Part shown: one piece after another, positions 41,392 through 51,476 of the stretch
How the letters are laid out: each line of letters starts with the position of its first letter
Position numbering within the stretch: the first letter of the stretch is position 1
Assembly: GCF_900109995.1 (NCBI RefSeq)
Contig: NZ_FOCB01000002.1
Span: forward strand, 476,981-540,980
Source: Pseudomonas sp. ok272
GTDB taxonomy: Bacteria; Pseudomonadota; Gammaproteobacteria; Pseudomonadales; Pseudomonadaceae
DNA: 64,000 bases
Reading direction: 5' to 3'
Position numbers and translations under genes: made by a program
The notes under the pieces: generated by a model
Seen by the model: only the letters and a program-made list of their open reading frames with translations
What the model was told of the DNA's origin: nothing
The model's database searches: none

Positions 41392-41411
41392 ACCGGCCCC
41401 TCAGGGCCGGT
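41392..41411 (-). terminator. Terminator between purF and metZ
   Basis: ACCGGCCC and GGGCCGGT form an 8-bp stem around a CTCA/TGAG loop, with TTTT following on the minus strand. It lies directly after the purF stop and upstream of metZ. Confidence 0.85.
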
Positions 41412-41417
41412 AGAAAC

Positions 41418-42923
41418 TCAGTTGTTGTACAGACCGATGATCTCGCTGACCACCTGCGTCTTGACCTTGGAGGCATCATTGCGCGCCTGCTCGATCTTGT
41501 TCAGGTAAGCCTCGTCGACATCACCGGTGACGTACTTGCCATCGAACACCGCGCAGTCGAAGTGCTCGATCTTGATCTTGCCGCCGCCAACCGCTTCGAT
41601 CAAGTCAGGCAGGTCCTGATAGATCAACCAGTCGGCGCCGATCAAATCGGCCACGTCCTGGGTCGAACGATTGTGGGCGATCAGCTCATGCGCGCTCGGC
41701 ATGTCGATGCCATACACGTTCGGGTAACGCACCGCCGGTGCCGCGGAGCAGAAGTAGACATTCTTGGCGCCGGCTTCGCGGGCCATCTGGATGATCTGCT
41801 TGCAGGTGGTGCCGCGTACGATGGAGTCGTCGACCAGCATCACGTTCTTGCCGCGGAACTCCAGTTCGATGGCGTTGAGCTTCTGGCGCACGGATTTTTT
41901 CCGCGCCGCCTGGCCCGGCATGATGAAGGTCCGGCCGATGTAGCGGTTCTTCACGAAGCCTTCGCGGAACTTCACCCCCAGGTGATTCGCCAGCTCCAGT
42001 GCCGCGGTGCGGCTGGTGTCCGGGATCGGGATGACCACGTCGATGTCGTGCTCGGGACGCTCGCGCAGGATCTTCTCGGCGAGCTTCTCGCCCATGCGCA
42101 GGCGAGCCTTGTAGACCGAGACGCCATCGATGATCGAATCCGGGCGCGCCAGGTAGACGTGTTCGAAGATGCACGGGGTCAGGGACGGGTTGGTCGCGCA
42201 CTGACGGGTGTGCAGCTTGCCCTCTTCAGTGATGTAGACCGCTTCGCCCGGTGCCAGGTCGCGGATCAGGGTGAAGCCCAGGACATCGAGGGAAACGCTT
42301 TCGGAGGCGATCATGTACTCGACGCCTTCGTCGGTGTGACGCTGGCCGAACACGATCGGACGAATGCCATGCGGGTCGCGGAAACCGACGATACCGTAGC
42401 CGGTGATCATCGCCACCACCGCGTAGCCACCGACGCAACGGTTGTGCACGTCAGTGACGGCCGCGAACACGTCTTCTTCGGTTGGCTGCAACTTGCCGCG
42501 CTGGGCCAGTTCGTGCGCGAACACGTTGAGCAGCACTTCCGAATCGGAGTTGGTGTTGACGTGGCGCAGGTCGGATTCGTAAATCTCCTTGGCCAGTTGT
42601 TCAACGTTGGTCAAGTTACCGTTGTGCGCCAGGGTGATGCCATACGGCGAGTTGACGTAGAACGGTTGAGCTTCAGCCGACGTTGAGCTGCCGGCAGTCG
42701 GATAACGCACATGGCCAATGCCCATGTGGCCGACCAGGCGTTGCATGTGACGTTGTTGAAACACGTCACGAACCAAGCCATTGTCCTTGCGCAGGAATAA
42801 CCGGCCGTCATGGCTGGTCACGATACCGGCAGCGTCCTGGCCGCGGTGTTGGAGGACGGTTAGCGCGTCATACAGCGCCTGATTGACGTTCGACTTACCG
42901 ACGATACCGACGATGCCACACAT
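41418..42923 (-). CDS. purF: Amidophosphoribosyltransferase
   Basis: A 501-residue enzyme for the first step of purine synthesis (PRPP plus glutamine to phosphoribosylamine). The N-terminal glutaminase starts MCGIVGIVG, with Cys-2 as nucleophile after Met removal; the sequence carries no propeptide. The PRPP site [13 protein letters not shown] is in the C-terminal half. The start at 42923 puts Cys at position 2; an upstream start would block processing. It is downstream of cvpA, as in many gamma-proteobacteria. Confidence 0.97.
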   Translation of the reverse strand: MCGIVGIVGKSNVNQALYDALTVLQHRGQDAAGIVTSHDGRLFLRKDNGLVRDVFQQRHMQRLVGHMGIGHVRYPTAGSSTSAEAQPFYVNSPYGITLAHNGNLTNVEQLAKEIYESDLRHVNTNSDSEVLLNVFAHELAQRGKLQPTEEDVFAAVTDVHNRCVGGYAVVAMITGYGIVGFRDPHGIRPIVFGQRHTDEGVEYMIASESVSLDVLGFTLIRDLAPGEAVYITEEGKLHTRQCATNPSLTPCIFEHVYLARPDSIIDGVSVYKARLRMGEKLAEKILRERPEHDIDVVIPIPDTSRTAALELANHLGVKFREGFVKNRYIGRTFIMPGQAARKKSVRQKLNAIELEFRGKNVMLVDDSIVRGTTCKQIIQMAREAGAKNVYFCSAAPAVRYPNVYGIDMPSAHELIAHNRSTQDVADLIGADWLIYQDLPDLIEAVGGGKIKIEHFDCAVFDGKYVTGDVDEAYLNKIEQARNDASKVKTQVVSEIIGLYNN

Positions 42924-42964
42924 GCGACGCAACCCCTACTTAATAAAACTGAACTGAACACGAC

Positions 42965-43525
42965 TCACTGCGGCGTTTTGGCCGTCGGCAAGAGGTGTTC
43001 CTTGAACGGTATCTCAGCGGGTACGCTGATACCGCTGGCCAGCCACTGACTGCTCCACCCCAATATGAGGTTCTTGGACCAGTCTGCAACCAATAGAAAT
43101 TGTGGCACGAGCCTCGACTCTTGCCACCATGAGTCCTGCTGTACCGGCCCCAGGCTCAACAGCCCGACGGCAGTGACCACCAGCAACGCGCCACGCGCGG
43201 CGCCAAAGGCCATGCCCAGGAATCGATCGGTCCCGGACAGGCCGGTGACGCGAATCAGTTCGCCGATAAGATAATTGATCATTGCGCCGACCAGGAGGGT
43301 GGCGACAAACAAGATTGCACAGCCCGCGATCACGCGTGCCGACGGGGTTTCGATGTATCCGGCGAGGTACTGGGACAGTGAGCCACCAAACATCCAGGCA
43401 ACGACTCCTGCGATGATCCAGGTCACCAGCGATAATGCTTCCTTGACGAAGCCGCGGCTCAAACTGATCAAAGCGGAGATGGCGATAATTGCAACGATCG
43501 CCCAGTCAACCCAGGTAAATGGCAC
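42965..43525 (-). CDS. cvpA: CvpA-family membrane protein
   Basis: A 186-residue protein with four hydrophobic helices. It starts FTWVDWAIVAIIAISALISLSRG in outline and has the conserved SLVTWIIAG and GMAFGAARGALLV segments. CvpA is needed for colicin V production and for envelope stress or bile tolerance in enterobacteria; its biochemical role is unsettled. It lies directly upstream of purF on the same strand. Confidence 0.93.
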   Translation of the reverse strand: MPFTWVDWAIVAIIAISALISLSRGFVKEALSLVTWIIAGVVAWMFGGSLSQYLAGYIETPSARVIAGCAILFVATLLVGAMINYLIGELIRVTGLSGTDRFLGMAFGAARGALLVVTAVGLLSLGPVQQDSWWQESRLVPQFLLVADWSKNLILGWSSQWLASGISVPAEIPFKEHLLPTAKTPQ

Positions 43526-43622
43526 AGTGCAGCCTACAGACGGATAAGGCGGCGCATTTTAGCAGAGCCCATGGCTATCGGTAAGCTGCGATTTACAGTG
43601 GATTTCATGTTTGCCGGGAGTT

Positions 43623-44264
43623 TCAGCCACGCTCAGGCTGGAAGCGCACCACAAAACCCTTCAGGTTCTGCTGGCGGCCCAACAGATCACGCAGGCGATC
43701 CGCCTCGGCGCGCTCGATCAGCGGTCCGACGAACACCCGGTTTTTACCATCGGCCGAGCGAATGTAAGCGTTGTAGCCCTGGCTGCGCAGGGTTTTCTGC
43801 AAGCTTTCAGCGCTCTCGCGGCTCGACAGGCTGGCCAGTTGCACCGACCAACTGATCGACAGGCCATTGGCATCGACGCGACTGGGCGTGGTGTCCGGCT
43901 TGCTCGGCGCCGCGGGGGCTGGCGCAGGCACTGGCTTGGGCGCTGGCGGCGCTACCGGCTTGACCACCGGGGCCGGCGCGACAGGTGCAGTCGGCGGCAC
44001 TGGGGTCGCGGGCGCCTGCTCCATGGCGATCTCATCATCGGTGGGCACCGGCTCCTGCGGCAGGGCTTGCGGCTCTGGAACCACCACGGGCTCGACCTGC
44101 ACTTGAGGCAGGGCCGGGACCGGAGGCGCAGACGGGGCCTGGACAACCACTTGACGCTGCTCGTCCTCCCGGGAGAACAGCATGGGCAGGAAGATCACCG
44201 CCAGGGCCACCAACACCAGCGCCCCCACCATCCGTTGTTTGTACGCGTTATCCAGCAAAGCCAT
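43623..44264 (-). CDS. SPOR-domain protein (DedD-like)
   Basis: A 213-residue bitopic protein. It has a short cytoplasmic start [11 protein letters not shown], one membrane helix (MVGALVLVALAVIFLPMLF), a long Pro/Ala/Val-rich periplasmic linker, and a C-terminal SPOR domain (SWSVQLASLSSRESAESL, NRVFVGPLIERAEADRL, FVVRFQPERG). SPOR domains bind denuded glycan strands at the division septum. ATG 44264 has a GGAGG site; the longer frame runs into folC. It overlaps the 3' end of folC by 17 bp. Confidence 0.93.
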   Translation of the reverse strand: MALLDNAYKQRMVGALVLVALAVIFLPMLFSREDEQRQVVVQAPSAPPVPALPQVQVEPVVVPEPQALPQEPVPTDDEIAMEQAPATPVPPTAPVAPAPVVKPVAPPAPKPVPAPAPAAPSKPDTTPSRVDANGLSISWSVQLASLSSRESAESLQKTLRSQGYNAYIRSADGKNRVFVGPLIERAEADRLRDLLGRQQNLKGFVVRFQPERG

Positions 44265-45555
44265 TTGCAGCGTCCTCCGTGGAGCGCCGAGCCAACCATT
44301 GAAGGGCCTCGGCAACACAAAAAAATGATCCGAACAACAGAATCTCGTCGTCTTCGCTGGCCTGTGCGCTCTGCCCTTCCAGGGCATCGGCCACGCTGGC
44401 ATAGGCCGTCACCGAAGCACCGACCCGCTGCAACGCTGCCTGCAGATCCGCCGCCGGGCGCGTGCGCGTAGAATCGAGGGGCGCCACCGCCCAGTGCTCG
44501 ACACTACCACTCAATTCACCGACAACTCCATCAAGATCCTTGTCCGCCAGCAACCCGAAGACCGCCAGGCGCCGACCGAGCACCGGACGCATCGCCAAGC
44601 GCCGCGCCAGATACTCGGCGGCATGGGGATTGTGCCCGACATCGAGCATCAGGTTCAGCCGCTTGCCGTGCCAGGTGAACGAGCGGCGATCCAGGCGCCC
44701 CACGACTTTCGTGGCCTGCAGCGCCGCAACCAGCTGTTCGGCCTGCCACGGCAAGCCCAGCAACGCATAGGCCTGCAATGCCAGTGCAGCGTTTTCCATC
44801 GGCAGGTCGAGCAGCGGCAAGTCGCGCAGCTCGATAACCTGCCCCTGCGAGTCGACGCCGCGCCACTGCCAGTGATGCTCGGTGATGCCCAGGTCGAAAT
44901 CGCGCCCACGCAGGAAAAATGGGCAATTGAGCTCGCGCACCTTGTCCAGAAGGGGTTGGGGAGGATTGAGATCACCGCACAGCGCAGGCTTGCCCTGGCG
45001 GAAAATGCCGGCCTTTTCATAGGCCACCAATTCGCGGGTATCACCCAGGTAGTCGACGTGATCCACGCCGATACTGGTGACCAGCGCCACATCGGCGCCC
45101 ACCAGGTTCACCGTATCCAGGCGCCCGCCCAGGCCGACTTCCAGCACCACGGCATCCAGGTTGGCCCGCTCGAACAGCCAGAACGCCGCCAGGGTGCCCA
45201 TCTCGAAGTAGGTCAGGGACGTTTCGCCACGCCCGGCCTCAAGCGCGGCGAAGGCTTCGCACAACTGCTCGTCGGTGGCTTGCACGCCATTGAGTTGCAC
45301 CCGCTCGTTGTAATCGAGCAAGTGCGGGGAACTGTAGACCCCAACGCTCAGGCCCTGCGCACGCAGCAGCGAAGCTACGAAGGCACAGGTAGAGCCTTTG
45401 CCGTTGGTACCGGTGACCGTGATCACCCGAGGCGCCGGCTTGCCCAATCCCATCCGGGACGCTACCTCTTGCGAGCGCGCAAGCCCCATGTCGATGGCTG
45501 ACGGATGCAACTGCTCAAGGTAGGCGAGCCAGTCGCCAAGGGTACGTTCGGTCAT
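44248..45555 (-). CDS. folC: Bifunctional folylpolyglutamate/dihydrofolate synthase
   Basis: A 435-residue Mur-ligase-like enzyme. The P-loop is [13 protein letters not shown], followed by [24 protein letters not shown] and [11 protein letters not shown]. It adds glutamate to dihydropteroate and to folates. It starts inside the accD stop (4-bp overlap) and overlaps the SPOR gene at its end, so accD, folC and the SPOR gene form one transcript. Confidence 0.96.
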   Translation of the reverse strand: MTERTLGDWLAYLEQLHPSAIDMGLARSQEVASRMGLGKPAPRVITVTGTNGKGSTCAFVASLLRAQGLSVGVYSSPHLLDYNERVQLNGVQATDEQLCEAFAALEAGRGETSLTYFEMGTLAAFWLFERANLDAVVLEVGLGGRLDTVNLVGADVALVTSIGVDHVDYLGDTRELVAYEKAGIFRQGKPALCGDLNPPQPLLDKVRELNCPFFLRGRDFDLGITEHHWQWRGVDSQGQVIELRDLPLLDLPMENAALALQAYALLGLPWQAEQLVAALQATKVVGRLDRRSFTWHGKRLNLMLDVGHNPHAAEYLARRLAMRPVLGRRLAVFGLLADKDLDGVVGELSGSVEHWAVAPLDSTRTRPAADLQAALQRVGASVTAYASVADALEGQSAQASEDDEILLFGSFFCVAEALQWLARRSTEDAANGFAG

Positions 45556-46472
45556 AGGTTGGCAGGTGCCGGCGGAACGATGATGGCTTCGACAGGCGCG
45601 GCAACGAACTCGGGGGTAGGCAGGCCCATCAGTTGGGCCAGCAGGTTACCGATACGTGGACGCAGTTCCTGGCGGGCGATGATCATGTCGATCGCACCGT
45701 GCTCCAGCAGGAACTCGCTGCGCTGGAAGCCTTCCGGCAGTTTTTCGCGCACGGTCTGCTCGATCACACGCGGACCGGCAAAGCCGATCAGCGCCTTTGG
45801 CTCGCCGATGATCACGTCGCCGAGCATCGCCAGACTGGCGGAAACGCCGCCGTAGACCGGATCCGTCAGCACCGAGATAAAGGGGATGCCTTCTTCGCGC
45901 AGACGCGCCAGTACCGCGGAGGTCTTGGCCATTTGCATCAGCGAGATCAGGGCTTCCTGCATCCGCGCACCACCGGAGGCCGCGAAGCAGATCATCGGGC
46001 AGCGATTTTCCAGCGCGTAGTTGGCGGCACGCACGAAGCGCTCACCGACGATGGCCCCCATCGACCCGCCCATGAAAGAGAATTCGAAGGCCGACACCAC
46101 GACCGGCATGCCCAGCAAGGTGCCGCTCATGGAAATCAGCGCGTCTTTCTCGCCGGTCTGCTTCTGGGCAGCCACCAGGCGATCCTTGTACTTCTTGCTG
46201 TCGCGGAACTTCAGGCGGTCGACCGGCTCCAGCTCGGCGCCCAATTCCTCGCGACCTTCGGCATCCAGGAAGATATCGATGCGTGCACGTGCGCCGATGC
46301 GCATGTGATGGTTGCACTTGGGGCAAACGTCCAGGGTCTTTTCCAGCTCCGGACGATACAACACCGCCTCGCAGGACGGACACTTGTGCCACAGACCTTC
46401 AGGGACCGAGCTTTTCTTCACCTCGGAACGCATGATCGAAGGGATCAGTTTGTCTACCAACCAGTTGCTCAT
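45552..46472 (-). CDS. accD: Acetyl-CoA carboxylase carboxyltransferase subunit beta
   Basis: A 306-residue subunit of the enzyme for the first step of fatty acid synthesis. The N-terminal zinc finger (CPSCEAV and CPKCNHH) is present, then the crotonase-fold core with [13 protein letters not shown] and [13 protein letters not shown]. The length is normal. A GAAAGAAAG-type site precedes the ATG. The 268-bp gap upstream, to trpF, holds no ORF or hairpin I can support and probably carries its promoter. Confidence 0.97.
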   Translation of the reverse strand: MSNWLVDKLIPSIMRSEVKKSSVPEGLWHKCPSCEAVLYRPELEKTLDVCPKCNHHMRIGARARIDIFLDAEGREELGAELEPVDRLKFRDSKKYKDRLVAAQKQTGEKDALISMSGTLLGMPVVVSAFEFSFMGGSMGAIVGERFVRAANYALENRCPMICFAASGGARMQEALISLMQMAKTSAVLARLREEGIPFISVLTDPVYGGVSASLAMLGDVIIGEPKALIGFAGPRVIEQTVREKLPEGFQRSEFLLEHGAIDMIIARQELRPRIGNLLAQLMGLPTPEFVAAPVEAIIVPPAPANL

Positions 46473-46740
46473 GCTTTCTTTCTCCAGTACCGACGCCCGA
46501 ACGCTCTGGTTCGCAGCCCCGCGTATGCCCTTGAGCTAAATTCATGTGTGCGGCGATGATCACGTCGCTGAGACGGTCGGCCTGTTCGCCAGGACCTGCC
46601 TGCAACGCTCGTATCCTCAGCCATCCAGACAACCTGCGCGATGCGGCTGCCACTTCGGTTTCGGCCCGCCCGTAAGCGGTGCCTGCCTGCTTTATACAGT
46701 GCATGTGTGGACGGCGGCAGTCTGCCAGCCGTCACATCGG

Positions 46741-47364
46741 CTACCGGCTGCTACGCACAGCCTGCATGAACCGGTGAATCTTGGCGTGATCCTTGATGCC
46801 CTTGCCTTGCTCCACCCCGCCACTGACGTCGACCGCATAAGGTTGCACCTGGGTGACGGCCTGCGCCACGTTGTCCGGGGTCAACCCGCCCGCGAGGATA
46901 ATCGGCTTGCTCAAGCCCACCGGTATCAGTGACCAGTCAAACGCCTCGCCAGTTCCACCGGGAACCCCTTCGACGTAGGTGTCGAGCAGAATGCCACTGG
47001 CAGTCGGATAGGCCCGGCAAGCAGCGTCGATATCGTCACCGGCCTTGACCCGCAACGCTTTGATGTACGGTCGGTGCCAGCCTTCGCAGTCCGCCGCGAC
47101 TTCATCGCCATGAAACTGCAACAGATCCAACGGCACTGCATCGAGTATTTCGCCCAGCTCGCAACGGCTGGCATTGACGAACAAGCCCACGGTGGTCACG
47201 AACGGTGGCAGCGCGGCGATAATCGCCCGTGCCTGCTGCACCGTGACCGCCCGTGGGCTCTTGGCGTAGAACACAAACCCGATGGCGTCCGCCCCGGCCT
47301 CGACCGCCGCCAGCGCATCTTCAATGCGGGTAATCCCACAGATTTTGCTGCGAACGGCTGGCAT
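46741..47364 (-). CDS. trpF: Phosphoribosylanthranilate isomerase
   Basis: A 207-residue TIM-barrel enzyme of tryptophan synthesis. The catalytic Cys is in [14 protein letters not shown] near the start; [38 protein letters not shown] and [10 protein letters not shown] are family motifs, and [15 protein letters not shown] is the phosphate site. It stands alone between truA and accD, the usual Pseudomonas position. Confidence 0.96.
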   Translation of the reverse strand: MPAVRSKICGITRIEDALAAVEAGADAIGFVFYAKSPRAVTVQQARAIIAALPPFVTTVGLFVNASRCELGEILDAVPLDLLQFHGDEVAADCEGWHRPYIKALRVKAGDDIDAACRAYPTASGILLDTYVEGVPGGTGEAFDWSLIPVGLSKPIILAGGLTPDNVAQAVTQVQPYAVDVSGGVEQGKGIKDHAKIHRFMQAVRSSR

Positions 47365-47427
47365 ATCGTTGGAACCTCAGGGCAAATCCGGGAAAGTCCC
47401 GGATGGTAGCAAAAGCATTCGAGGGCG

Positions 47428-48252
47428 TCAGCCGTCAAGTTCCGTGAAACCGGTCAAGAAGTGCGGCCCAATGTAACGCTCGGGCAACGGGAACTCCTCG
47501 CGGTACTCGACCTGTACCAGGTACAGCCCGTATGGGTGCGCCGTGACCCCGCCGGTCCGACGAATGCGGCTCTCCAGCACTTCCTTGGCCCATTCCACCG
47601 GACGTTCGCCGGTACCGATGGTCATCAATACCCCGGCAATGTTACGCACCATGTGGTGCAGGAACGCACTGGCACGGATGTCCAGCACGATCATCTTGCC
47701 GTGGCGGGTGACGCGCAGGTGGTGGATTTCCTTGATCGGCGACTTGGCCTGGCACTGCCCTGCACGGAAGGCGCTGAAGTCATGCACACCAAGCAGGTGC
47801 CGGGCCGCCTCGGCCATGCGCTCGGCATCCAGCGGACGGTGGTTCCAGGTGATTTCCTGGTTGAGGTGCGCCGGGCGAATCTGATCGTTGTAGATCACAT
47901 AGCGATAGCGCCGGGCAATTGCCTTGTAGCGCGCGTGAAAGTGCGCCGGCATGACCCTGGCCCAACTGACGCTGACATCGTGGGGCAAGTTGATGTTGGC
48001 CCCCATGACCCACGCCTTGAGTGAGCGCTCGGCCTGGGTGTCGAAATGCACCACCTGGCCACAGGCATGCACGCCGGCATCCGTGCGCCCGGCACAATGC
48101 AGGGACACGGGCGAGTCGGCGACCTTGGACAAGGCCTCTTCCAGGGTTTGCTGCACAGTGAGCACCCCGGACGCTTGGCGCTGCCAGCCGCGATAACGCG
48201 AGCCTTTGTATTCAACGCCCAGTGCGATCCGGTAAAAGCCGTCGGCGGCCAT
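47428..48252 (-). CDS. truA: tRNA pseudouridine synthase A (positions 38-40)
   Basis: A 274-residue protein. The catalytic Asp is in CAGRTDAGVHACGQVVHF. Other motifs are YKGSRYRGWQRQ at the start and FLHHMVRNIAGVLM near the end. It makes pseudouridine in the anticodon arm of many tRNAs. ATG 48252 is the first ATG before the conserved domain but has a poor ribosome site. In-frame TTG codons at 48309 and nearby would add up to 19 residues, so the start is not certain. Confidence 0.92.
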   Translation of the reverse strand: MAADGFYRIALGVEYKGSRYRGWQRQASGVLTVQQTLEEALSKVADSPVSLHCAGRTDAGVHACGQVVHFDTQAERSLKAWVMGANINLPHDVSVSWARVMPAHFHARYKAIARRYRYVIYNDQIRPAHLNQEITWNHRPLDAERMAEAARHLLGVHDFSAFRAGQCQAKSPIKEIHHLRVTRHGKMIVLDIRASAFLHHMVRNIAGVLMTIGTGERPVEWAKEVLESRIRRTGGVTAHPYGLYLVQVEYREEFPLPERYIGPHFLTGFTELDG

Positions 48253-48447
48253 TTCGGCAGCCGGGTTGTCTATGTTTGCCAAGGGGTAACAGCCTGCTGA
48301 TGTACGCAAAGGCGGGCATTATAAGGCCGTGCGCGAGAGACGCCATGTTCGCGGTGTTTTTTGTTCACCCTCAAACAGCTGTGGGAGCAACTGTCTTAGC
48401 CATGCCGCTCGTCACCGCCATCGCGAGCAGGAATCTGGGTTGAGCCC

Positions 48448-48537
48448 GTAGGAGCGAGGCTTGCCCGCGAACCGGCCAGTCCATCCAACATCAATGTCGT
48501 CAGGTTTACCGCCTTCGCGGGCAAGCCTCGCTCCTAC
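48448..48537. repeat. REP doublet (REPIN) 1
   Basis: Two 24-bp arms (48448-48471 and 48514-48537) are perfect inverted repeats beginning GTAGGAGCGAGGCTTGCC. They are typical Pseudomonas REP sequences in head-to-head arrangement. The pair lies between fimV and truA and can form a long hairpin in RNA. Confidence 0.9.
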
Positions 48538-48583
48538 AAGGAATCCGAGTCTGACACGGGATGGGTGTTCACCGTGGACCAGG

Positions 48584-48671
48584 GTGGGAGCGGGCTTGCT
48601 CGCGAAAGGGATGCCAGCCTCAACATCAAGGTTGAATGACAAACTGATTTCGCGAGCAAGCCCGCTCCCAC
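48584..48671. repeat. REP doublet (REPIN) 2
   Basis: Arms 48584-48606 and 48649-48671 are perfect 23-bp inverted repeats beginning GTGGGAGCGGGCTTGC. This is a different REP variant from the doublet 47 bp away. It lies immediately downstream of the fimV stop. With the first doublet it fills most of the 437-bp gene-free gap. Confidence 0.9.
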
Positions 48672-48689
48672 AGGGATTACCGCTGTTGG

Positions 48690-51269
48690 TTACACCAAAC
48701 GAGCGAGCATCTCCTTGGCTTCGCTCTTCTGGTTGTCATTGCCCTCGCTAATCACTTCGCCGAGGATGTCCCGCGCACCGTCGCTGTCGCCCATGTCGAT
48801 GTAGGCCTGCGCCAGATCCAGCTTGGTGGCGACCTCATCGGTGCCCGACAGGAAGTCGAACTCAGGTTCGTCATCCGCTGCCGCGATCGCCGCGTCTTGC
48901 GCGGTGAAGGTCGGTTCGGCGATGGCTGGGTGCTCCAGGTCTTCGGCGAAACGATCAAGCTCGGCACTGACATCGTCCAGGTCAGCGGCAAAGGCTGGCG
49001 ACTGGGCAGTCGGCGCATCCATTTCGTCGGCCAGGGACAGGTCGAAATCGGCGGGCAATTCCAGGTCGTCCAGCGCCATCTCCGGTTCCACTGCGGCTTC
49101 AGGTGCGGGCAGGTCCTTGAGGTCGCTGTCCAGGTCGAGCAGGAACTCGTCATCGGCCAGGGTCGCGTCCGGTACGTCGCCCCCCAGGTCAAGGTCGAAG
49201 TCTGCCAGGTCGTCCTTGGCCTCGGTCTGCTGCTGCAATACCGACTCGAAGCTCAGGTCATCGTCCAACGGGAACGCGTCCAGCTCAACATCCGGCCCGG
49301 CCGCCACGACGGCAGGTGACGCCGCTTCCAGGTCATCCAGGCTCAGGTCGAAGGCGCTGTCGAAATCATCGTCGACTGGCACGGCTTGCGCGGCGGGCTG
49401 CACGTCGGCGGCCGGTGCCTGTGGCTCGTCCAGCAACAGGTCCTTGACGTATTGCGCATCCAGCTCGGCTACGGCGGCTGCCGCGGCGATCCCACCGACG
49501 GCCGCCACGACCACCATGGCCGGGAAGCGGCTCTTGAGCTGCTCGACTTCGGCGTAGTTCTTGCCGTTGGCCACCAACTGGCGCTCTTGGGCCACGAACG
49601 CATCACGATCGCCCTGCTGCCCGTAGACTTCCATCAATTTCAAGCGCAGGTCGCTGCGTTGCGGCTCTCGCTTGATACCGTCTTCGAGCAGGCTGGCCGC
49701 CTGATTCAGGCGCCCGCCGTTGATATGCGACTGCGCCTGTTCCAGCACGTCGTCCGAACGCTCGGCCGCTGGTGCGACCAACGGTGCGGCGATGGGGGCG
49801 GTCATGATCGCCACCGGCGCTACAACTGGGGCCGGAGCGGGAGCTGGAGCGGCGGCCAGCTTCACGGCCGGCGCTGGCACTTCGAGGCCTTCGAAGCTGC
49901 TTGGCGGCAGCTCAAGGTCTTCGACGTAATCGTCGCTGTCCTCGGACAAGGCCTTGGCCATGCGCACGTGCTTCTCGGCTTCCTGCTGGGCCTTGCGGCG
50001 ACGGGCCAACAGCAACAGCAGCAAGGCCAGTACCACCGCGCCACCACCGATCAAGCCCAGCAGCACCGGATTGGTCAGCAGTTCGTTGTATTTCTGCTGC
50101 TCACTGGTCGCCGGCGTCGGTGTAACCGGGGTCTCGCCAGCCGGTGTCGCGCCTGGCGTCGCAGGCGGGGCGACCAATTCGGCCGGCAGGCTTGCCACGG
50201 TTTGAGCGCCAGGTGCAACCGCACCACCTGCCGCGCCTTCGACCTGCATCTTGGCCAGTTGATCGTTCTTCAGTTCGATCAAGCGTTGCAGCTTGTCCAA
50301 CTGGCTTTGCAGGTCGGTCATGCGGCTCTTCAGCTCGGCGTTTTCACGGCGCGTGCTGTCGAGGCTTTCCTGGGTCACCGCCAACTGGTTGCTGAGGGCC
50401 TTGCCATCACCCGCCGCGCCTTTGCCGTTCTTGCCGGACTGGGCCGACACCAGGCTCAGGCTGTCTTTTGCCGGACCTTGGGCACCGGCGACATCACCCG
50501 CACGCTTGGTTGCATCGAGCTGCCGAGTCTGGGTGCGCGCCACCGAGCGCCGGCCCTGGCGCCAGGCGTCATTCTGCGCCGCCACTTCGGCAATCGCCTT
50601 GCCCTGCGGCAGGCGGGTGATCTGGCTGGCGTCCGGCAGGCGCAACACCTGGCCGGTTTTCAAGCGGTTGATGTTGCCATCGATAAAGGCATCGGGGTTC
50701 AGTGCCTGGATCGCCAGCATGGTTTGCTGGATCGAGCCACCGTTACGCGCCTTGGCGGCGATTTCCCACAAGGTGTCACGCTTGCTGGTGACGTGTTGTT
50801 GGCTGGCGCCCGTCACCGGGGCATTGACGGCAGGCGCCTGTGCCGCTGCATCGGCGGTTTGCGGCGAGAACTTGGACGGATCGAGCAGCACGCTGTAGTC
50901 ACGCAGCAGGCGGCCATTGGGCCACATCACCTGCACCAGGAACTTGACCATGGGCTCGGACAACGGCTGGCTGGAGGTCACCCGCAAAATGCTCTTGCCA
51001 CTGGCATTGAGCACCGGCGTGAACGTCAGGTCATTGAGGAACGCCTGGCGATCGACCCCGGCCTTGGCGAAGTCGTCTGGCGAGGCCAGGCTCGGCACCA
51101 CCTCGGCGGCGGTCAGGTCCTTGACATCGAGCAACTCGATTTCGGCCACGAACGGCTGGTTCAGGGCCGACTTGAGGGTCAGTTCCCCGAGCCCGAGGGC
51201 ATGTGCCATACCGGAGGACAGCGCCGAGGCGGCCGCAATTGCTAGCACCAGTTTGCGAACTTGAACCAT
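48690..51269 (-). CDS. fimV: FimV/HubP-family polar landmark protein
   Basis: An 859-residue inner-membrane hub. It has a signal peptide (LAIAAASALSSGMAHA), a FimV N-terminal domain, and a LysM peptidoglycan-binding domain at about 158-213 (SKRDTLWEIAAKARNG). A coiled coil (LKSRMTDLQSQLDKLQRLIE) and a membrane helix (LIGGGAVVLALLLLLLA) follow. The cytoplasmic part is very acidic with Asp-Leu-Asp repeats and ends in the conserved FimV C-terminal TPR domain (KLDLAQAYIDMGDSDGARDI). FimV positions type IV pili and chemotaxis components at the pole and raises cAMP in P. aeruginosa. Its neighbours are as in other pseudomonads. Confidence 0.95.
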   Translation of the reverse strand: MVQVRKLVLAIAAASALSSGMAHALGLGELTLKSALNQPFVAEIELLDVKDLTAAEVVPSLASPDDFAKAGVDRQAFLNDLTFTPVLNASGKSILRVTSSQPLSEPMVKFLVQVMWPNGRLLRDYSVLLDPSKFSPQTADAAAQAPAVNAPVTGASQQHVTSKRDTLWEIAAKARNGGSIQQTMLAIQALNPDAFIDGNINRLKTGQVLRLPDASQITRLPQGKAIAEVAAQNDAWRQGRRSVARTQTRQLDATKRAGDVAGAQGPAKDSLSLVSAQSGKNGKGAAGDGKALSNQLAVTQESLDSTRRENAELKSRMTDLQSQLDKLQRLIELKNDQLAKMQVEGAAGGAVAPGAQTVASLPAELVAPPATPGATPAGETPVTPTPATSEQQKYNELLTNPVLLGLIGGGAVVLALLLLLLARRRKAQQEAEKHVRMAKALSEDSDDYVEDLELPPSSFEGLEVPAPAVKLAAAPAPAPAPVVAPVAIMTAPIAAPLVAPAAERSDDVLEQAQSHINGGRLNQAASLLEDGIKREPQRSDLRLKLMEVYGQQGDRDAFVAQERQLVANGKNYAEVEQLKSRFPAMVVVAAVGGIAAAAAVAELDAQYVKDLLLDEPQAPAADVQPAAQAVPVDDDFDSAFDLSLDDLEAASPAVVAAGPDVELDAFPLDDDLSFESVLQQQTEAKDDLADFDLDLGGDVPDATLADDEFLLDLDSDLKDLPAPEAAVEPEMALDDLELPADFDLSLADEMDAPTAQSPAFAADLDDVSAELDRFAEDLEHPAIAEPTFTAQDAAIAAADDEPEFDFLSGTDEVATKLDLAQAYIDMGDSDGARDILGEVISEGNDNQKSEAKEMLARLV

Positions 51270-51476
51270 AGCCTCATCCTTTGTGTGAACATTCCTCGGC
51301 CAGCGAGAAGGTATTTATAGCCGCTGCCGTAAGGCATTGCGCGTCGACCTCGTGGGAGCCCGCGCACGATCGTTTGACTCATGCATGCACAAGCCCCGGG
51401 TAGGGGCTTGCCTACAGCATCCGGCCAAGCATAGCGCCCAGCCCGGTTCATTCTGAAAATTGTTGCCAAGTATCTT

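Noticed and set aside
48448..48671. CRISPR-like repeated palindromes
   Set aside because: They are two REP doublets with different arm sequences and no regular repeat-spacer unit or cas genes.
49386..51245. 619-codon frame opposite fimV
   Set aside because: Shadow of the FimV frame; no ribosome site or domain.
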